Of a stretch of DNA of 64,000 nucleotides, positions 27,242 through 36,172 are shown in pieces; position 1 is the stretch's first letter; every line of letters starts with the position of its first letter. A model generated the notes under the pieces. It saw only the letters and a program-made list of their open reading frames with translations, was not told the DNA's origin and ran no database searches. This stretch comes from Bacteroides intestinalis (GTDB taxonomy: Bacteria; Bacteroidota; Bacteroidia; Bacteroidales; Bacteroidaceae): assembly GCF_003464595.1 (NCBI RefSeq), contig NZ_QRZF01000026.1, positions 1 through 64,000 of the forward strand, in the 5' to 3' direction. Made by a program: the position numbers and the translations under genes.

Positions 27242-29197
27242 ATGAAGAATTTTGAAGAGCTCGGTCTGTCGCCGGAGATACGCCGCGCCATTGAAGAAAT
27301 GGGATATGAGTGTCCCATGCCGGTACAAGAGGAAGTGATTCCTTACCTTTTAGGAGAAAATAATGATGTTGTAGCACTTGCACAAACAGGAACGGGGAAA
27401 ACCGCCGCATTCGGCCTGCCACTTATCCAGAAAATTAATGTAAAGAACCGGATTCCACAATCCCTTATACTTTGCCCTACACGCGAACTTTGCTTGCAGA
27501 TTGCAGGTGATTTGAATGACTATTCCAAATACATCACCGGATTGCGGGTATTGCCCGTATATGGTGGTTCATCCATAGATAGCCAGATACGTGCCTTGAA
27601 ACAAGGTGTACATATCATCGTTGCCACCCCGGGACGACTACTCGACCTGATGGAACGTAAAACAGTATCGCTCACCACTATCCAGAATGTAGTGATGGAC
27701 GAGGCGGACGAAATGCTGAATATGGGATTCACAGACAGCATTAACGCCATTCTTGCCGATGTGCCTCAAGAACGTAATACGTTATTATTCTCCGCCACTA
27801 TGAGCCCGGAGATTGCACGTATTTCAAAGAAGTACTTACGTGACGCCAAAGAAATCACTATCGGACGGAAAAATGAAAGTACAAGCAACGTGAAGCATGT
27901 AGTCTTCACTGTTCATGCCAAAGATAAATACGCGGCTCTGAAACGTATTGTAGACTATTATCCGCAGATATACGGTATCATTTTCTGCCGTACGCGCAAA
28001 GAAACGCAGGAGATTGCCGACAAGCTGATGCAGGACGGCTACAATGCCGATTCACTGCACGGCGAATTAAGTCAGGCACAACGTGATACCGTTATGCAAA
28101 AATTCCGCATTCGCAATATACAGATCCTGGTTGCCACGGACGTTGCCGCCCGCGGACTGGACGTAGACGACTTGACACATGTCATCAACTATGGTCTGCC
28201 GGATGATACCGAAAGTTACACTCACCGTAGCGGACGTACGGGACGCGCCGGAAAAACCGGTACTTCTATTGCCATCATCAACTTGCGCGAGAAAGGTAAG
28301 ATGCGCGAAATAGAACGTATCATCAGCAAGAAGTTTATTATTGGTGAAATGCCTACCGGCAAACAGATTTGCGAGAAACAGCTTCTGAAAGTGATCGACG
28401 ACCTGGAAAAGGTGAAAGTGAACGAAGAAGATATGGCTGACTTTATGCCTGAAATATACCGTAAACTGGACTGGTTGAGCAAAGAAGACCTTATCAAACG
28501 TATGGTTTCCCACGAGTTCAACCGTTTCTCAGAATACTACCGCAATCGCGAAGAAATAGAAATGCCTACCGATAGCCGTGGCGAACGCAACAGTAGAAGT
28601 GGCAATGAGCGCAGTGGTGACCGTAGAAGTAGCAATCGCACAGCAGAGCCTGGATTTACCCGCCTGTTCATCAATCTGGGTAAGATGGATAATTTCTTCC
28701 CGAATGAACTGATAGGATTGTTGAATGGTAATACCCGTGGACGGGTGGAATTGGGACGCATTGACCTGATGAAAAACTTTTCATTCTTCGAAGTGGATGA
28801 AAAAGAAGCCAACAACGTAGTAAAAGCCCTGAATCGTGCCAACTGGAACGGTCGTAAGGTATCTGTAGAAATTGCAGGCGAAGAAGGCAAGGAAGCTCCT
28901 AAAGGCAGACGTAAAAGCGAAGGAAGCAGTTATGGCAAAAAGGAGTTTGATGGCAAGAAGCGTAGTTTCAAAGATGAAAAGCGTAGCGATGCTCCCAGAA
29001 GTAACAGAAGTAAATCTGAGAGTGCCCCGGCTGACAAAAAGAAAAGCAAGCCAAGTCGTGAAGACCGTGGATACTCCCAAGCACGCGGCAAGAAGGATGA
29101 CTGGAGACAGTTCTTTCAGGACAACAAAGAATTCCGCGATAAGGAACCTGACTTCAGTGAAGAAGGTTGGGCAAGACGGGCACCCAAGAAGAAATGA
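27242..29197 (+). CDS. DEAD-box ATP-dependent RNA helicase (DeaD/CsdA type)
   Basis: The 651-residue helicase has a Q motif region (FEELGLSPEIRRAIEEMGYE), motif I AQTGTGKTAAF, motif II VMDEADEM, motif III SATMS, and motif VI HRSGRTGRAGKTG. A DbpA-like RNA-binding domain follows (FTRLFINLGKMDNFFPNELI). The tail is a low-complexity Lys/Arg/Ser-rich stretch of about 90 residues. It should unwind RNA in ribosome assembly or cold adaptation. Start ATG 27242 is used because it lies downstream of the predicted promoter. Confidence 0.9.
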   Translation: MKNFEELGLSPEIRRAIEEMGYECPMPVQEEVIPYLLGENNDVVALAQTGTGKTAAFGLPLIQKINVKNRIPQSLILCPTRELCLQIAGDLNDYSKYITGLRVLPVYGGSSIDSQIRALKQGVHIIVATPGRLLDLMERKTVSLTTIQNVVMDEADEMLNMGFTDSINAILADVPQERNTLLFSATMSPEIARISKKYLRDAKEITIGRKNESTSNVKHVVFTVHAKDKYAALKRIVDYYPQIYGIIFCRTRKETQEIADKLMQDGYNADSLHGELSQAQRDTVMQKFRIRNIQILVATDVAARGLDVDDLTHVINYGLPDDTESYTHRSGRTGRAGKTGTSIAIINLREKGKMREIERIISKKFIIGEMPTGKQICEKQLLKVIDDLEKVKVNEEDMADFMPEIYRKLDWLSKEDLIKRMVSHEFNRFSEYYRNREEIEMPTDSRGERNSRSGNERSGDRRSSNRTAEPGFTRLFINLGKMDNFFPNELIGLLNGNTRGRVELGRIDLMKNFSFFEVDEKEANNVVKALNRANWNGRKVSVEIAGEEGKEAPKGRRKSEGSSYGKKEFDGKKRSFKDEKRSDAPRSNRSKSESAPADKKKSKPSREDRGYSQARGKKDDWRQFFQDNKEFRDKEPDFSEEGWARRAPKKK

Positions 29198-29202
29198 TTC
29201 AT

Positions 29203-29270
29203 AGTGATTAGTGGTTAGTGATGAGTGATTAGTACAACTGCTAGTCACTTATCACTAACCACTAATCACT
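29203..29270. terminator. 30-bp-stem hairpin after the helicase gene
   Basis: 29203-29232 pairs with 29241-29270 across an eight-base loop. The only two departures from perfect symmetry are G-T pairs that still pair in RNA. The arms are made of GTGATTAGTG-type repeats. It sits between the helicase stop and the transporter start eight bases later. Confidence 0.7.
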
Positions 29271-29277
29271 TATTAAC

Positions 29278-30144
29278 GTGAATAAAGTAAACGGATTCTT
29301 ATATGGACTTCTTTCTTCGGCGAGCTTCGGGCTTATTCCGCTGTTCACCATTCCTGCCATGCATCAAGGCATGCAATTCTGGTCCATTCTGCTTTACCGT
29401 TTTTTCTTTGCCATGCTGGCATTGGCAGGTATCCTGTTACTCGATAAACAATCTTTCCGCATCCGCAGGAAAGAGATACTTCCACTTTTACTACTGGCAT
29501 TTCTGTACGATTGTTCCGCTGTATTTCTATTCTGGGGATACAAATTCATGTCGAGCGGAGTAGCTACTACCATTCACTTCATGTATCCTGTACTGACTAC
29601 ACTTATCATGATGCTTTTCTTCCGCGAAAAGAAATCCATCTGGCGTATAGCGGCAATTCTTTTAGCAGTAAGCGGTGTTTTCTTCCTCTCGCATGGCGAC
29701 ACTACGGGAACTGTTACTTTATGGGGCATTTTTATTGTTTTACTCTCTGCATTGGGTTATGCTCTCTATCTGGTTACCGTCAGTCAACTAAAATCTCTTG
29801 AAATGAAAGGGCTGAAAATGACATTTTATGTCTTTCTGTTTGGCGGAATTCTCCTTTTCATCGGGATGACAGCAACAGGCATCGGCGTACAAGCCATCCC
29901 GGACCGGATAACTTTGGGAAATCTGGTGATGCTGGCATTAGTACCGACTGTTATTTCCAATCTTGCGCTGGTACGCGCTATTAAAAACATAGGCTCCACG
30001 CTCACCTCGGTGTTGGGAGCTATGGAGCCTGTAACTGCTGTTTGCGTCGGAATTCTCGTCTTTGGAGAACCTTTCACTCAAAGTATTGCCTTAGGAATTA
30101 TGCTGATTATTTCGGCGGTTACGGTTATCATACTGAAAAGGTGA
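29278..30144 (+). CDS. EamA/DMT family membrane transporter
   Basis: The 288-residue protein starts at GTG 29278 (MNKVNGFLYGLLSSASFGLI). It has about ten membrane helices in two EamA repeats, the second ending VLGAMEPVTAVCVGILVFGEPF. The EamA family exports or imports small metabolites such as amino acids; the substrate is not readable. A terminator overlaps its stop codon. Confidence 0.85.
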   Translation: MNKVNGFLYGLLSSASFGLIPLFTIPAMHQGMQFWSILLYRFFFAMLALAGILLLDKQSFRIRRKEILPLLLLAFLYDCSAVFLFWGYKFMSSGVATTIHFMYPVLTTLIMMLFFREKKSIWRIAAILLAVSGVFFLSHGDTTGTVTLWGIFIVLLSALGYALYLVTVSQLKSLEMKGLKMTFYVFLFGGILLFIGMTATGIGVQAIPDRITLGNLVMLALVPTVISNLALVRAIKNIGSTLTSVLGAMEPVTAVCVGILVFGEPFTQSIALGIMLIISAVTVIILKR

Positions 30145-30176
30145 TAAAGCAGTGTTTCCACCACTCTATCACCTTT
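30137..30176. terminator. bidirectional hairpin between the DMT transporter and dps
   Basis: AAAGGTGATA (30137-30146) pairs with TATCACCTTT (30167-30176). The stem includes the transporter stop codon. A further TTATCACCT copy follows at about 30185. Confidence 0.6.
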
Positions 30177-30203
30177 CCATCATTTATCACCTAAACCTAT
30201 ATA

Positions 30204-30695
30204 TTATTTGTCTGTGCATCCTTTTGTGCTGAAAGCAACCAGCATCCAAACCATCTTTTCCTGTTCTTTCAGATAGCCTGTCATCAGGTCGGCAGTAACG
30301 TCGTCACCAGCTTCATTAGCCAGTTCAATGATCTTTCTTTCCTCACCAATGAGGTATCCGTAAGTTTCAAGAATATTGCTGACTGCATCGCTACCACAAG
30401 CTACGTCAGATACTTCTTTGACCTTTGCAACTTTCAGGTATTCGCTGAACTTGTTTTCGGGTACACCACCCAACATCAGGATACGTTCTGCAATTTCGTC
30501 CACCTTCTCGGCTGCGTCGTCATACATACTTTCAAACTTCTCGTGCAATACGAAGAAACCATGTCCCTTGATGTTCCAGTGGAAACCGCGCAGATTCGTG
30601 TAGTACACCTGGAAATCTGCCAAAAGCTGATGCAATGCTGATACTACGTTAGCTACTCCCGATTCATTTAACTTGATATAATTTAAAGTCTTCAT
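30204..30695 (-). CDS. dps: Dps-family ferritin-like DNA-protection protein
   Basis: The 163-residue protein has the Dps ferroxidase signature: NLRGFHWNIKGHGFFVLHEK followed by FESMYDDAAEKVDEIAERIL. It forms a 12-subunit shell that oxidises and stores iron with peroxide, protecting DNA. It is divergent from oxyR, whose product is the expected regulator. Its promoter at 30818-30849 leaves a leader of about 115 bases. Confidence 0.92.
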   Translation of the reverse strand: MKTLNYIKLNESGVANVVSALHQLLADFQVYYTNLRGFHWNIKGHGFFVLHEKFESMYDDAAEKVDEIAERILMLGGVPENKFSEYLKVAKVKEVSDVACGSDAVSNILETYGYLIGEERKIIELANEAGDDVTADLMTGYLKEQEKMVWMLVAFSTKGCTDK

Positions 30696-30817
30696 AATTT
30701 TATGGTTTTAATAATTTATACTGTTTTTCTTTTTTCTGTTGCAAAGAAAGTGCAAATCGAAAGCAGAAGCAAGCTTGCTTGATTATGTTGAGATGCAGCC
30801 TTTCTTCGTTTTTTGTA

Positions 30818-30849
30818 CAAAGATAAGGCGGAAACCAATGCTTGTCAAA
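30818..30849 (-). promoter_or_regulatory. dps promoter
   Basis: On the minus strand TTTG (30849-30846) and TATCTTTG (30825-30818) are separated by 20 bases, a good match. It lies face to face with the oxyR -7 box at 30861-30868, so one OxyR site could control both. Confidence 0.7.
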
Positions 30850-30860
30850 CAGATAATTTC

Positions 30861-30868
30861 TATCTTTG
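30861..30868 (+). promoter_or_regulatory. candidate oxyR -7 box
   Basis: TATCTTTG, 43 bases before ATG 30912. A weak CTTG at 30841-30844 is the only nearby upstream element. Confidence 0.5.
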
Positions 30869-30911
30869 CATAGACAGAATCTATATAACCCGTTCAAACC
30901 CCTTATTTATC

Positions 30912-31838
30912 ATGACTTTACAACAACTGGAATACATTCTTGCCGTTAATCAGTTCCGTCATTTCGCCAAAGCCGCGGAACATTGCCGTGTAACTCAACC
31001 CACCCTGAGTGCCATGATACAGAAACTGGAAGACGAGTTAGACACCAAGATATTCGACCGTAGCCAACAACCCATCTGCCCTACTCCCGTCGGACAACTC
31101 GTAATAGAGCAAGCCCGTATCGTATTGGAACAGGCAGGCCATATAAAGGATATTATTGAAGAAGAAAAGCACTCCTTGTCGGGTGTTTTTAAATTAGGTA
31201 TACTCCCCACCATTGCCCCTTATCTGTTGCCCCGCTTCTTTCCGCAACTGATGAAGAAATATCCTAAACTGGATATCCGCGTAACGGAGATGAAAACGAA
31301 GGACATCAAACAAGCCCTTATAAAAGGAGACATAGATGCCGGCATTATCGCCACCCTGCCCGAGAAGGATGACTTCCGCCAGATACCTTTATTCTACGAA
31401 CAATTCTATGCTTATATCGCGCGCGAAAGTAATCTGTTCGATAATAAGATTATCCGTACCTCCGATCTCAGCGACGAACAGCTTTGGATGCTGGACGAGG
31501 GACATTGCTTCCGCGACCAGTTAGTTCGCTTCTGCCAGATGAAAGCGGCGCAAGCCAGCCAGATCGCTTATCATCTAGGTAGTATGGAGACATTCATGCG
31601 TATGGTAGAAAGCGGTAAAGGTGTTACCTTCATTCCCGAACTTGCCATCGATCAGCTTAACGATACACAGAAGGAGTTGGTGCGCCCCTTTGCCATTCCC
31701 ACTCCTACCCGGCAGATCATTCTTATCACCAATGAGCACTTCATACGAACCACTTTATTGGAGGTACTCACAAAAGAAATACAAGCGTCTGTACCCCGCG
31801 AAATGCTGTCCCTGCGGGCAACTCAGTGCGTTGTATAG
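30912..31838 (+). CDS. oxyR: LysR-type peroxide sensor OxyR
   Basis: The 308-residue regulator starts MTLQQLEYILAVNQFRHFAK with an N-terminal winged HTH (CRVTQPTLSAMIQKLEDEL) and a LysR sensing domain. The redox pair is visible in GHCFRDQLVRFC as Cys199 and Cys208, at the same numbers as in Escherichia coli OxyR. It should form a disulfide with peroxide and activate dps, ahpC and ahpF next to it. ATG 30912 is chosen because upstream codons precede the promoter box. Confidence 0.93.
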   Translation: MTLQQLEYILAVNQFRHFAKAAEHCRVTQPTLSAMIQKLEDELDTKIFDRSQQPICPTPVGQLVIEQARIVLEQAGHIKDIIEEEKHSLSGVFKLGILPTIAPYLLPRFFPQLMKKYPKLDIRVTEMKTKDIKQALIKGDIDAGIIATLPEKDDFRQIPLFYEQFYAYIARESNLFDNKIIRTSDLSDEQLWMLDEGHCFRDQLVRFCQMKAAQASQIAYHLGSMETFMRMVESGKGVTFIPELAIDQLNDTQKELVRPFAIPTPTRQIILITNEHFIRTTLLEVLTKEIQASVPREMLSLRATQCVV

Positions 31839-31877
31839 ATTTCGTCTATCGGCCCATAAATCTTTTCAATCGTTTTT

Positions 31878-31910
31878 TTTGTTCTATCGGCAAAAGATGC
31901 TATATTTTTG
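31878..31910 (+). promoter_or_regulatory. ahpC promoter
   Basis: TTTG (31878-31881) and TATTTTTG (31903-31910), 21 bases apart. ATG is 48 bases downstream. Confidence 0.65.
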
Positions 31911-31957
31911 CATCATCGAAAAAACAAAGTACTAAACCTTTTAAAACAAAAAAGATT

Positions 31958-32524
31958 ATGGAACCAATTATCAATTCTCAGCTTCCTGAATTCAAAGTTC
32001 AGGCATTCCAGAACGGAAGTTTCAAAACAGTAACTAACGAAGATGTAAAAGGCAAGTGGGCTATTTTCTTCTTCTATCCCGCAGACTTTACGTTTGTATG
32101 CCCTACCGAACTGGTGGACATCGCTGAAAAATACGAGCAATTCCAGGCAATGGGTGTAGAGGTATACTCGGTAAGTACCGACTCTCACTTCGTGCACAAA
32201 GCATGGCACGATGCATCCGAAAGTATCCGCAAGATCAAGTATCCGATGCTGGCAGACCCTACAGGCGTGCTGACACGTGCATTCGGTGTAATGATTGAAG
32301 AAGAAGGTATGGCTTACCGCGGCACATTTGTCGTGAACCCCGAAGGCAAAATCAAGATTGCCGAAATACAGGACAATAACATCGGACGTAATGCCGACGA
32401 ACTTCTCCGCAAGGTAGAAGCAGCACAGTTCGTTGCAACACACGACGGTGAAGTATGTCCCGCAAAATGGAAGAAAGGCGGCGAAACACTGAAACCAAGT
32501 ATAGATTTGGTTGGTAAAATTTAA
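31958..32524 (+). CDS. ahpC: alkyl hydroperoxide reductase subunit C (2-Cys peroxiredoxin)
   Basis: The 188-residue peroxiredoxin has the peroxidatic Cys48 in PADFTFVCPTE and the resolving Cys167 in GEVCPAKW. It reduces hydrogen peroxide and organic peroxides and is recharged by AhpF encoded next. Start ATG 31958 gives the usual AhpC length; the longer upstream frame covers the promoter. It is expected to be under OxyR control. Confidence 0.95.
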   Translation: MEPIINSQLPEFKVQAFQNGSFKTVTNEDVKGKWAIFFFYPADFTFVCPTELVDIAEKYEQFQAMGVEVYSVSTDSHFVHKAWHDASESIRKIKYPMLADPTGVLTRAFGVMIEEEGMAYRGTFVVNPEGKIKIAEIQDNNIGRNADELLRKVEAAQFVATHDGEVCPAKWKKGGETLKPSIDLVGKI

Positions 32525-32547
32525 GTTCACATCCCTTTTTTATTAGC

Positions 32548-32590
32548 GAGGTCCCCTTTATCCATTGCACACATAGAGGGGGCCTCTTTT
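32548..32590 (+). terminator. attenuating hairpin between ahpC and ahpF
   Basis: GAGGTCCCCT (32548-32557) pairs with AGGGGGCCTC (32577-32586, one G-T pair), followed by TTTT. It probably makes ahpC mRNA more abundant than the ahpCF transcript. Confidence 0.7.
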
Positions 32591-32613
32591 ATCTTACATT
32601 AGTATATACTGTT

Positions 32614-34173
32614 ATGTTAGAAACAAGCATTTTAAATCAAGTACGCAGTGTCTTCCAAAACCTGGAAGCACAGTACACTTTTCATATCACCTGCCATCCC
32701 CGGCACGAAAGCGCACAGGAACTGACAGAGTTGCTGAAAGATGTAGCAGGATGTTCCGATAAACTCTCCTGTGAGGTAACTGAAACCGAAGAACCGAAGT
32801 TGGAATTCTCTTTGCTGAAAAACGGAAAAGAAACCGGTGTCAAATTCCGCGGAATACCGAACGGTCATGAATTCACATCTTTGCTTCTGGCAGTACTGAA
32901 TGCCGATGGAAAGGGGAAAAATCTTCCTGATGAAGCTATCAGCCGACGCATTCAGGCGTTGAAAGGACCTATTTCATTGCAGACTTATGTATCATTGACA
33001 TGTACCAACTGCCCCGATGTGGTGCAGGCCCTGAATATAATGGCTCTGCTGAACGGGCAGGTCACGCATGAAATGATAGACGGTGCTCTTTTCCAAAAAG
33101 AAGTGGATGCACTGAAAATACAAGGCGTACCGTCCGTCTATGCCAACGGTAAATTGCTTCATGTAGGACGCGGCACCTTAGGCGAACTTCTGCAAAAGCT
33201 GGAAGAAATGTTCGGCTCCGAACCTGTGGGAAATGCAGAACCTATCTCACGGACTTATGATGTTCTCGTATTAGGTGGTGGACCGGCAGGTGCCTCTGCT
33301 GCGATTTATTCAGCCCGCAAGGGATTACGGGTAGCTATTGTAGCTGAAAAGATCGGTGGTCAGGTAAAGGAAACCGTAGGAATCGAGAATCTGATTTCCG
33401 TGCCGCAGACTACAGGTGCACAGTTGGCAGACAATTTAAGAAGCCATATCAATCATTACCCCATCGACTTGTTTGAAGACCGTAAGATAGAGAAGGCGGA
33501 GCTTCAAGGAAAAGAAAAGAGGATTTCAGTAGTGGGCGGTGAAGTATTCATATCTCCCAGTATTATCATCGCCACCGGCGCAAGCTGGCGCAAACTGAAT
33601 GTGGAAGGTGAAACGGAGTATATAGGCAGAGGAGTTGCTTTTTGTCCGCATTGCGACGGACCGTTCTATCAGGGGAAAGACGTAGCTGTTATCGGTGGCG
33701 GAAACTCCGGTATAGAAGCAGCCATCGACTTGGCAGGTATCTGCCGGAAAGTAACTGTCTTTGAATTTGCTGATACGCTGAAAGCTGACCAGGTACTGCA
33801 AGAAAAGGCACAAAGCTTGCCGAATGTAGAAATCTTCACTTCTTCACAGACCACAAAGGTAGTGGGAAACGGTGATAAGGTAACAGCTATCCGCGTCAAA
33901 GATCGTGTAAGTAGTGAAGAACGGGATTTCCCATTAGATGGTATCTTCGTACAGATTGGTCTGGCAGCCAATAGTGCTCCTTTCCGTGATATGCTGGAAA
34001 CGACTCCAATAGGCGAAATCAAGATCGATGCTTTTTGTCGCACCACGCTTCCGGGCGTTTATGCGGCAGGAGATGTTTCGAACGTTCCCTACAAACAGAT
34101 AGTAATTGCAATGGGTGAAGGTGCAAAGGCGGCACTGTCGGCATTTGATGACCGCATCCGGGGAATTGCATAA
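32614..34173 (+). CDS. ahpF: alkyl hydroperoxide reductase subunit F
   Basis: The 519-residue flavoprotein has an N-terminal double thioredoxin-like domain with CTNC (Cys130, Cys133). FAD-binding GGGPAGASAA follows (from about residue 221), then the second redox pair CPHC (Cys344, Cys347) and the NAD(P)H site GGGNSGIEAA. The chain ends TTLPGVYAAGDVSNVPYKQI. It passes electrons from NADH to AhpC. Length and both CxxC pairs are normal. Confidence 0.95.
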   Translation: MLETSILNQVRSVFQNLEAQYTFHITCHPRHESAQELTELLKDVAGCSDKLSCEVTETEEPKLEFSLLKNGKETGVKFRGIPNGHEFTSLLLAVLNADGKGKNLPDEAISRRIQALKGPISLQTYVSLTCTNCPDVVQALNIMALLNGQVTHEMIDGALFQKEVDALKIQGVPSVYANGKLLHVGRGTLGELLQKLEEMFGSEPVGNAEPISRTYDVLVLGGGPAGASAAIYSARKGLRVAIVAEKIGGQVKETVGIENLISVPQTTGAQLADNLRSHINHYPIDLFEDRKIEKAELQGKEKRISVVGGEVFISPSIIIATGASWRKLNVEGETEYIGRGVAFCPHCDGPFYQGKDVAVIGGGNSGIEAAIDLAGICRKVTVFEFADTLKADQVLQEKAQSLPNVEIFTSSQTTKVVGNGDKVTAIRVKDRVSSEERDFPLDGIFVQIGLAANSAPFRDMLETTPIGEIKIDAFCRTTLPGVYAAGDVSNVPYKQIVIAMGEGAKAALSAFDDRIRGIA

Positions 34174-34228
34174 ATAGGTACGCGGACGATACGTTCGTCC
34201 GCCTAATCCGCGTCGTCCGCGTACCTAT
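34174..34228. terminator. bidirectional terminator with alternative pairing
   Basis: ATAGGTACGCGGACGA (34174-34189) pairs perfectly with 34213-34228. The inner CGGACGA (34183-34189) can instead pair with TCGTCCG at 34195-34201. It separates ahpF from the convergent TPR regulator and overlaps that gene's stop. Confidence 0.7.
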
Positions 34229-35892
34229 CTCTTAGAAAGAAATTCAGCAATATCCTCTTTTTCTTCCATGCCCAATTTCTGCCGTATAACCGTCTTACGT
34301 TGATACACCGTCCGTATACTTTGCTGAATAACCACGCTAATCTCTTTCGTTGAAAAGTCCGACTTCAACAAACAGCAGAGTTGCAGTTCCTTTTCATTCA
34401 GGATCTTTCCATACTTCTGACTGATACGGGTATAAAAGCCATCATGCACCATATCAATAGTCTTATATAAATCACTCCAAACCAGCAAATCATCTACCGC
34501 TACATCTTTATTGGCTATCCGTCCCATCTGTACCAATAGCTCCTGATGATCGGAACTGGGATTCGTAGCCACAATACGTATCAGGCCTAACTGCTGAAGC
34601 AGCATCTTCTTGACAAACTTATCATTATTGCCGCTTTCATCGCCTTCCGTCTCATTCAACAAACGGCGCAAGGCTTCCAATTCTTCTTCTTTCTCTACAA
34701 GCAAATGCTTTCTTCTCTGCAAATACCAGGCAACAGCCAGCAACAACAAAATACAGAGAGCCACCAATCCGACAAAGAAGGTCCGTTCTTTCTGCTTTTC
34801 CAATTGGAGATTCATATTCTGCTGTTGCAGTAACAGTTGTACCTTTCCTTTTTGGGCTATCACCCGCTGGTCACGGATAAAGTTGTTATACAGCCGGTTT
34901 GAGAAGAACGCCACATCCCGAATTGTAAAAGAGCGGCTATCCGTATAATTCATCAACGTTTTCTGTACCAGATAAAAGTTAGCCAACGACAAGTCCTGGT
35001 CAATATAGGGTGAACGCACGCTATCTCCCATTTGTATATAGTAGCGAGCGGAATCCATCTGACCCATATTCAGAAAATAACGCGAAAGAGCATAATAAGA
35101 TAAGGACTCGAAAGGGTGTTTAGTTTCTTTATATTCTTGTAAACTATGGCGCTGCAAATTGATGGCTTCCTGATTCTTTCCGGAATCACTCAGTATATCA
35201 GCGTAGTTGCGCATCACATAGTACAATGCCTTCAAAGAGTCTGTGGAGGTATACAGGCATTCAGTAGCTTTACGGAGAGCCAACAGTGCAGAATCATTCT
35301 GATTTGCACAGTAGTACGATATTGCCAGGCTGTTGTAGTTATTATATTGTCGGGTGGAATCAGGCTCTATAGCTATCAATTGCTTCTGTAGGCATATCAG
35401 GCCTTCAAAATCATCATTGCCTTCCCCTATATTCTCTACAGAACGCAGCAAATCAAGACAGGCAGCCGTATCGCCGCGCAGGGTTGCAATGCGATTTCCT
35501 TCAACCATCATCTCAGTGGCTTCTTTATATCTCTCGCTATCGTAGAAGTAATGCGCCGCCAGTTTGTAGGTACGCAGCAAACGCAATGTGTCACCCACAT
35601 CCGGTCTTCCATAATAATCCAGAGCGTATAACAGCAAAGAATCTTCATTCATCACCCAATGCGCATTATAGTGGGCTTGCCCCATAGCCAGCGCAAACCG
35701 TGCCCGCAACGAGTCCGGCAATACTTCGGGATCTTTCACCGACCGAAGCAGAGCAATCGCCTCCTCTGCATTCTGCTGTAACATTCGCTCCGCCTTTTCT
35801 ATTTGGATGCGTTGCAATGACAGGACTTCCGTACATGCTGCTAATGCCAACACGCATACCCAACCTATCAAACCATGTTTCAATGCTTTCAT
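34225..35892 (-). CDS. TPR/membrane/HTH regulator with lipoprotein-like signal
   Basis: From ATG 35892 the 555-residue protein has MKALKHGLIGWVCVLALAAC, which could be a lipoprotein signal or anchor. A long TPR region follows to about residue 355, then a membrane helix (FFVGLVALCILLLLAVAWYL), a coiled coil and a C-terminal LuxR-like HTH (TKEISVVIQQSIRTVYQRK). It resembles the regulator at 14614-16206 in layout. It is divergent from the TonB-type outer-membrane protein gene at 36173, which it may control. A -7 box TATCTTTG is at 35923-35930 on the minus strand. Confidence 0.7.
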   Translation of the reverse strand: MKALKHGLIGWVCVLALAACTEVLSLQRIQIEKAERMLQQNAEEAIALLRSVKDPEVLPDSLRARFALAMGQAHYNAHWVMNEDSLLLYALDYYGRPDVGDTLRLLRTYKLAAHYFYDSERYKEATEMMVEGNRIATLRGDTAACLDLLRSVENIGEGNDDFEGLICLQKQLIAIEPDSTRQYNNYNSLAISYYCANQNDSALLALRKATECLYTSTDSLKALYYVMRNYADILSDSGKNQEAINLQRHSLQEYKETKHPFESLSYYALSRYFLNMGQMDSARYYIQMGDSVRSPYIDQDLSLANFYLVQKTLMNYTDSRSFTIRDVAFFSNRLYNNFIRDQRVIAQKGKVQLLLQQQNMNLQLEKQKERTFFVGLVALCILLLLAVAWYLQRRKHLLVEKEEELEALRRLLNETEGDESGNNDKFVKKMLLQQLGLIRIVATNPSSDHQELLVQMGRIANKDVAVDDLLVWSDLYKTIDMVHDGFYTRISQKYGKILNEKELQLCCLLKSDFSTKEISVVIQQSIRTVYQRKTVIRQKLGMEEKEDIAEFLSKR

Positions 35893-35922
35893 GCCGTTTT
35901 TCCTTCTTGCTTTAAGTCTTTG

Positions 35923-35930
35923 CAAAGATA
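35923..35930 (-). promoter_or_regulatory. candidate -7 box for the TPR/HTH regulator
   Basis: TATCTTTG on the minus strand, 31 bases before ATG 35892. Confidence 0.5.
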
Positions 35931-36120
35931 GATATTTATCAATTAACGGAAGTTACGGTCTCCCTTTTTTTGCACTTTTCTTTATATATAAACCTGAAAT
36001 GGGAAGATATAAACTTTTTCATAAAGCGCAGCTCAAAACCCTTTAATTTTCAAATAGTTGCAAAAGTCATTGCACTTTATTTAGTACCGCATATAAACCG
36101 CTTTTCTGTTTCTATCGCTC

Positions 36121-36128
36121 TACCTTTG
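36121..36128 (+). promoter_or_regulatory. candidate -7 box for the outer-membrane receptor gene
   Basis: TACCTTTG, 45 bases before ATG 36173, in the AT-rich gap between divergent genes (35893-36172). I see no other element in that gap. Confidence 0.45.
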
Positions 36129-36172
36129 TCATGTTCAAAGAACAGAAATAATCACTAAAAATAATAAGAAAA

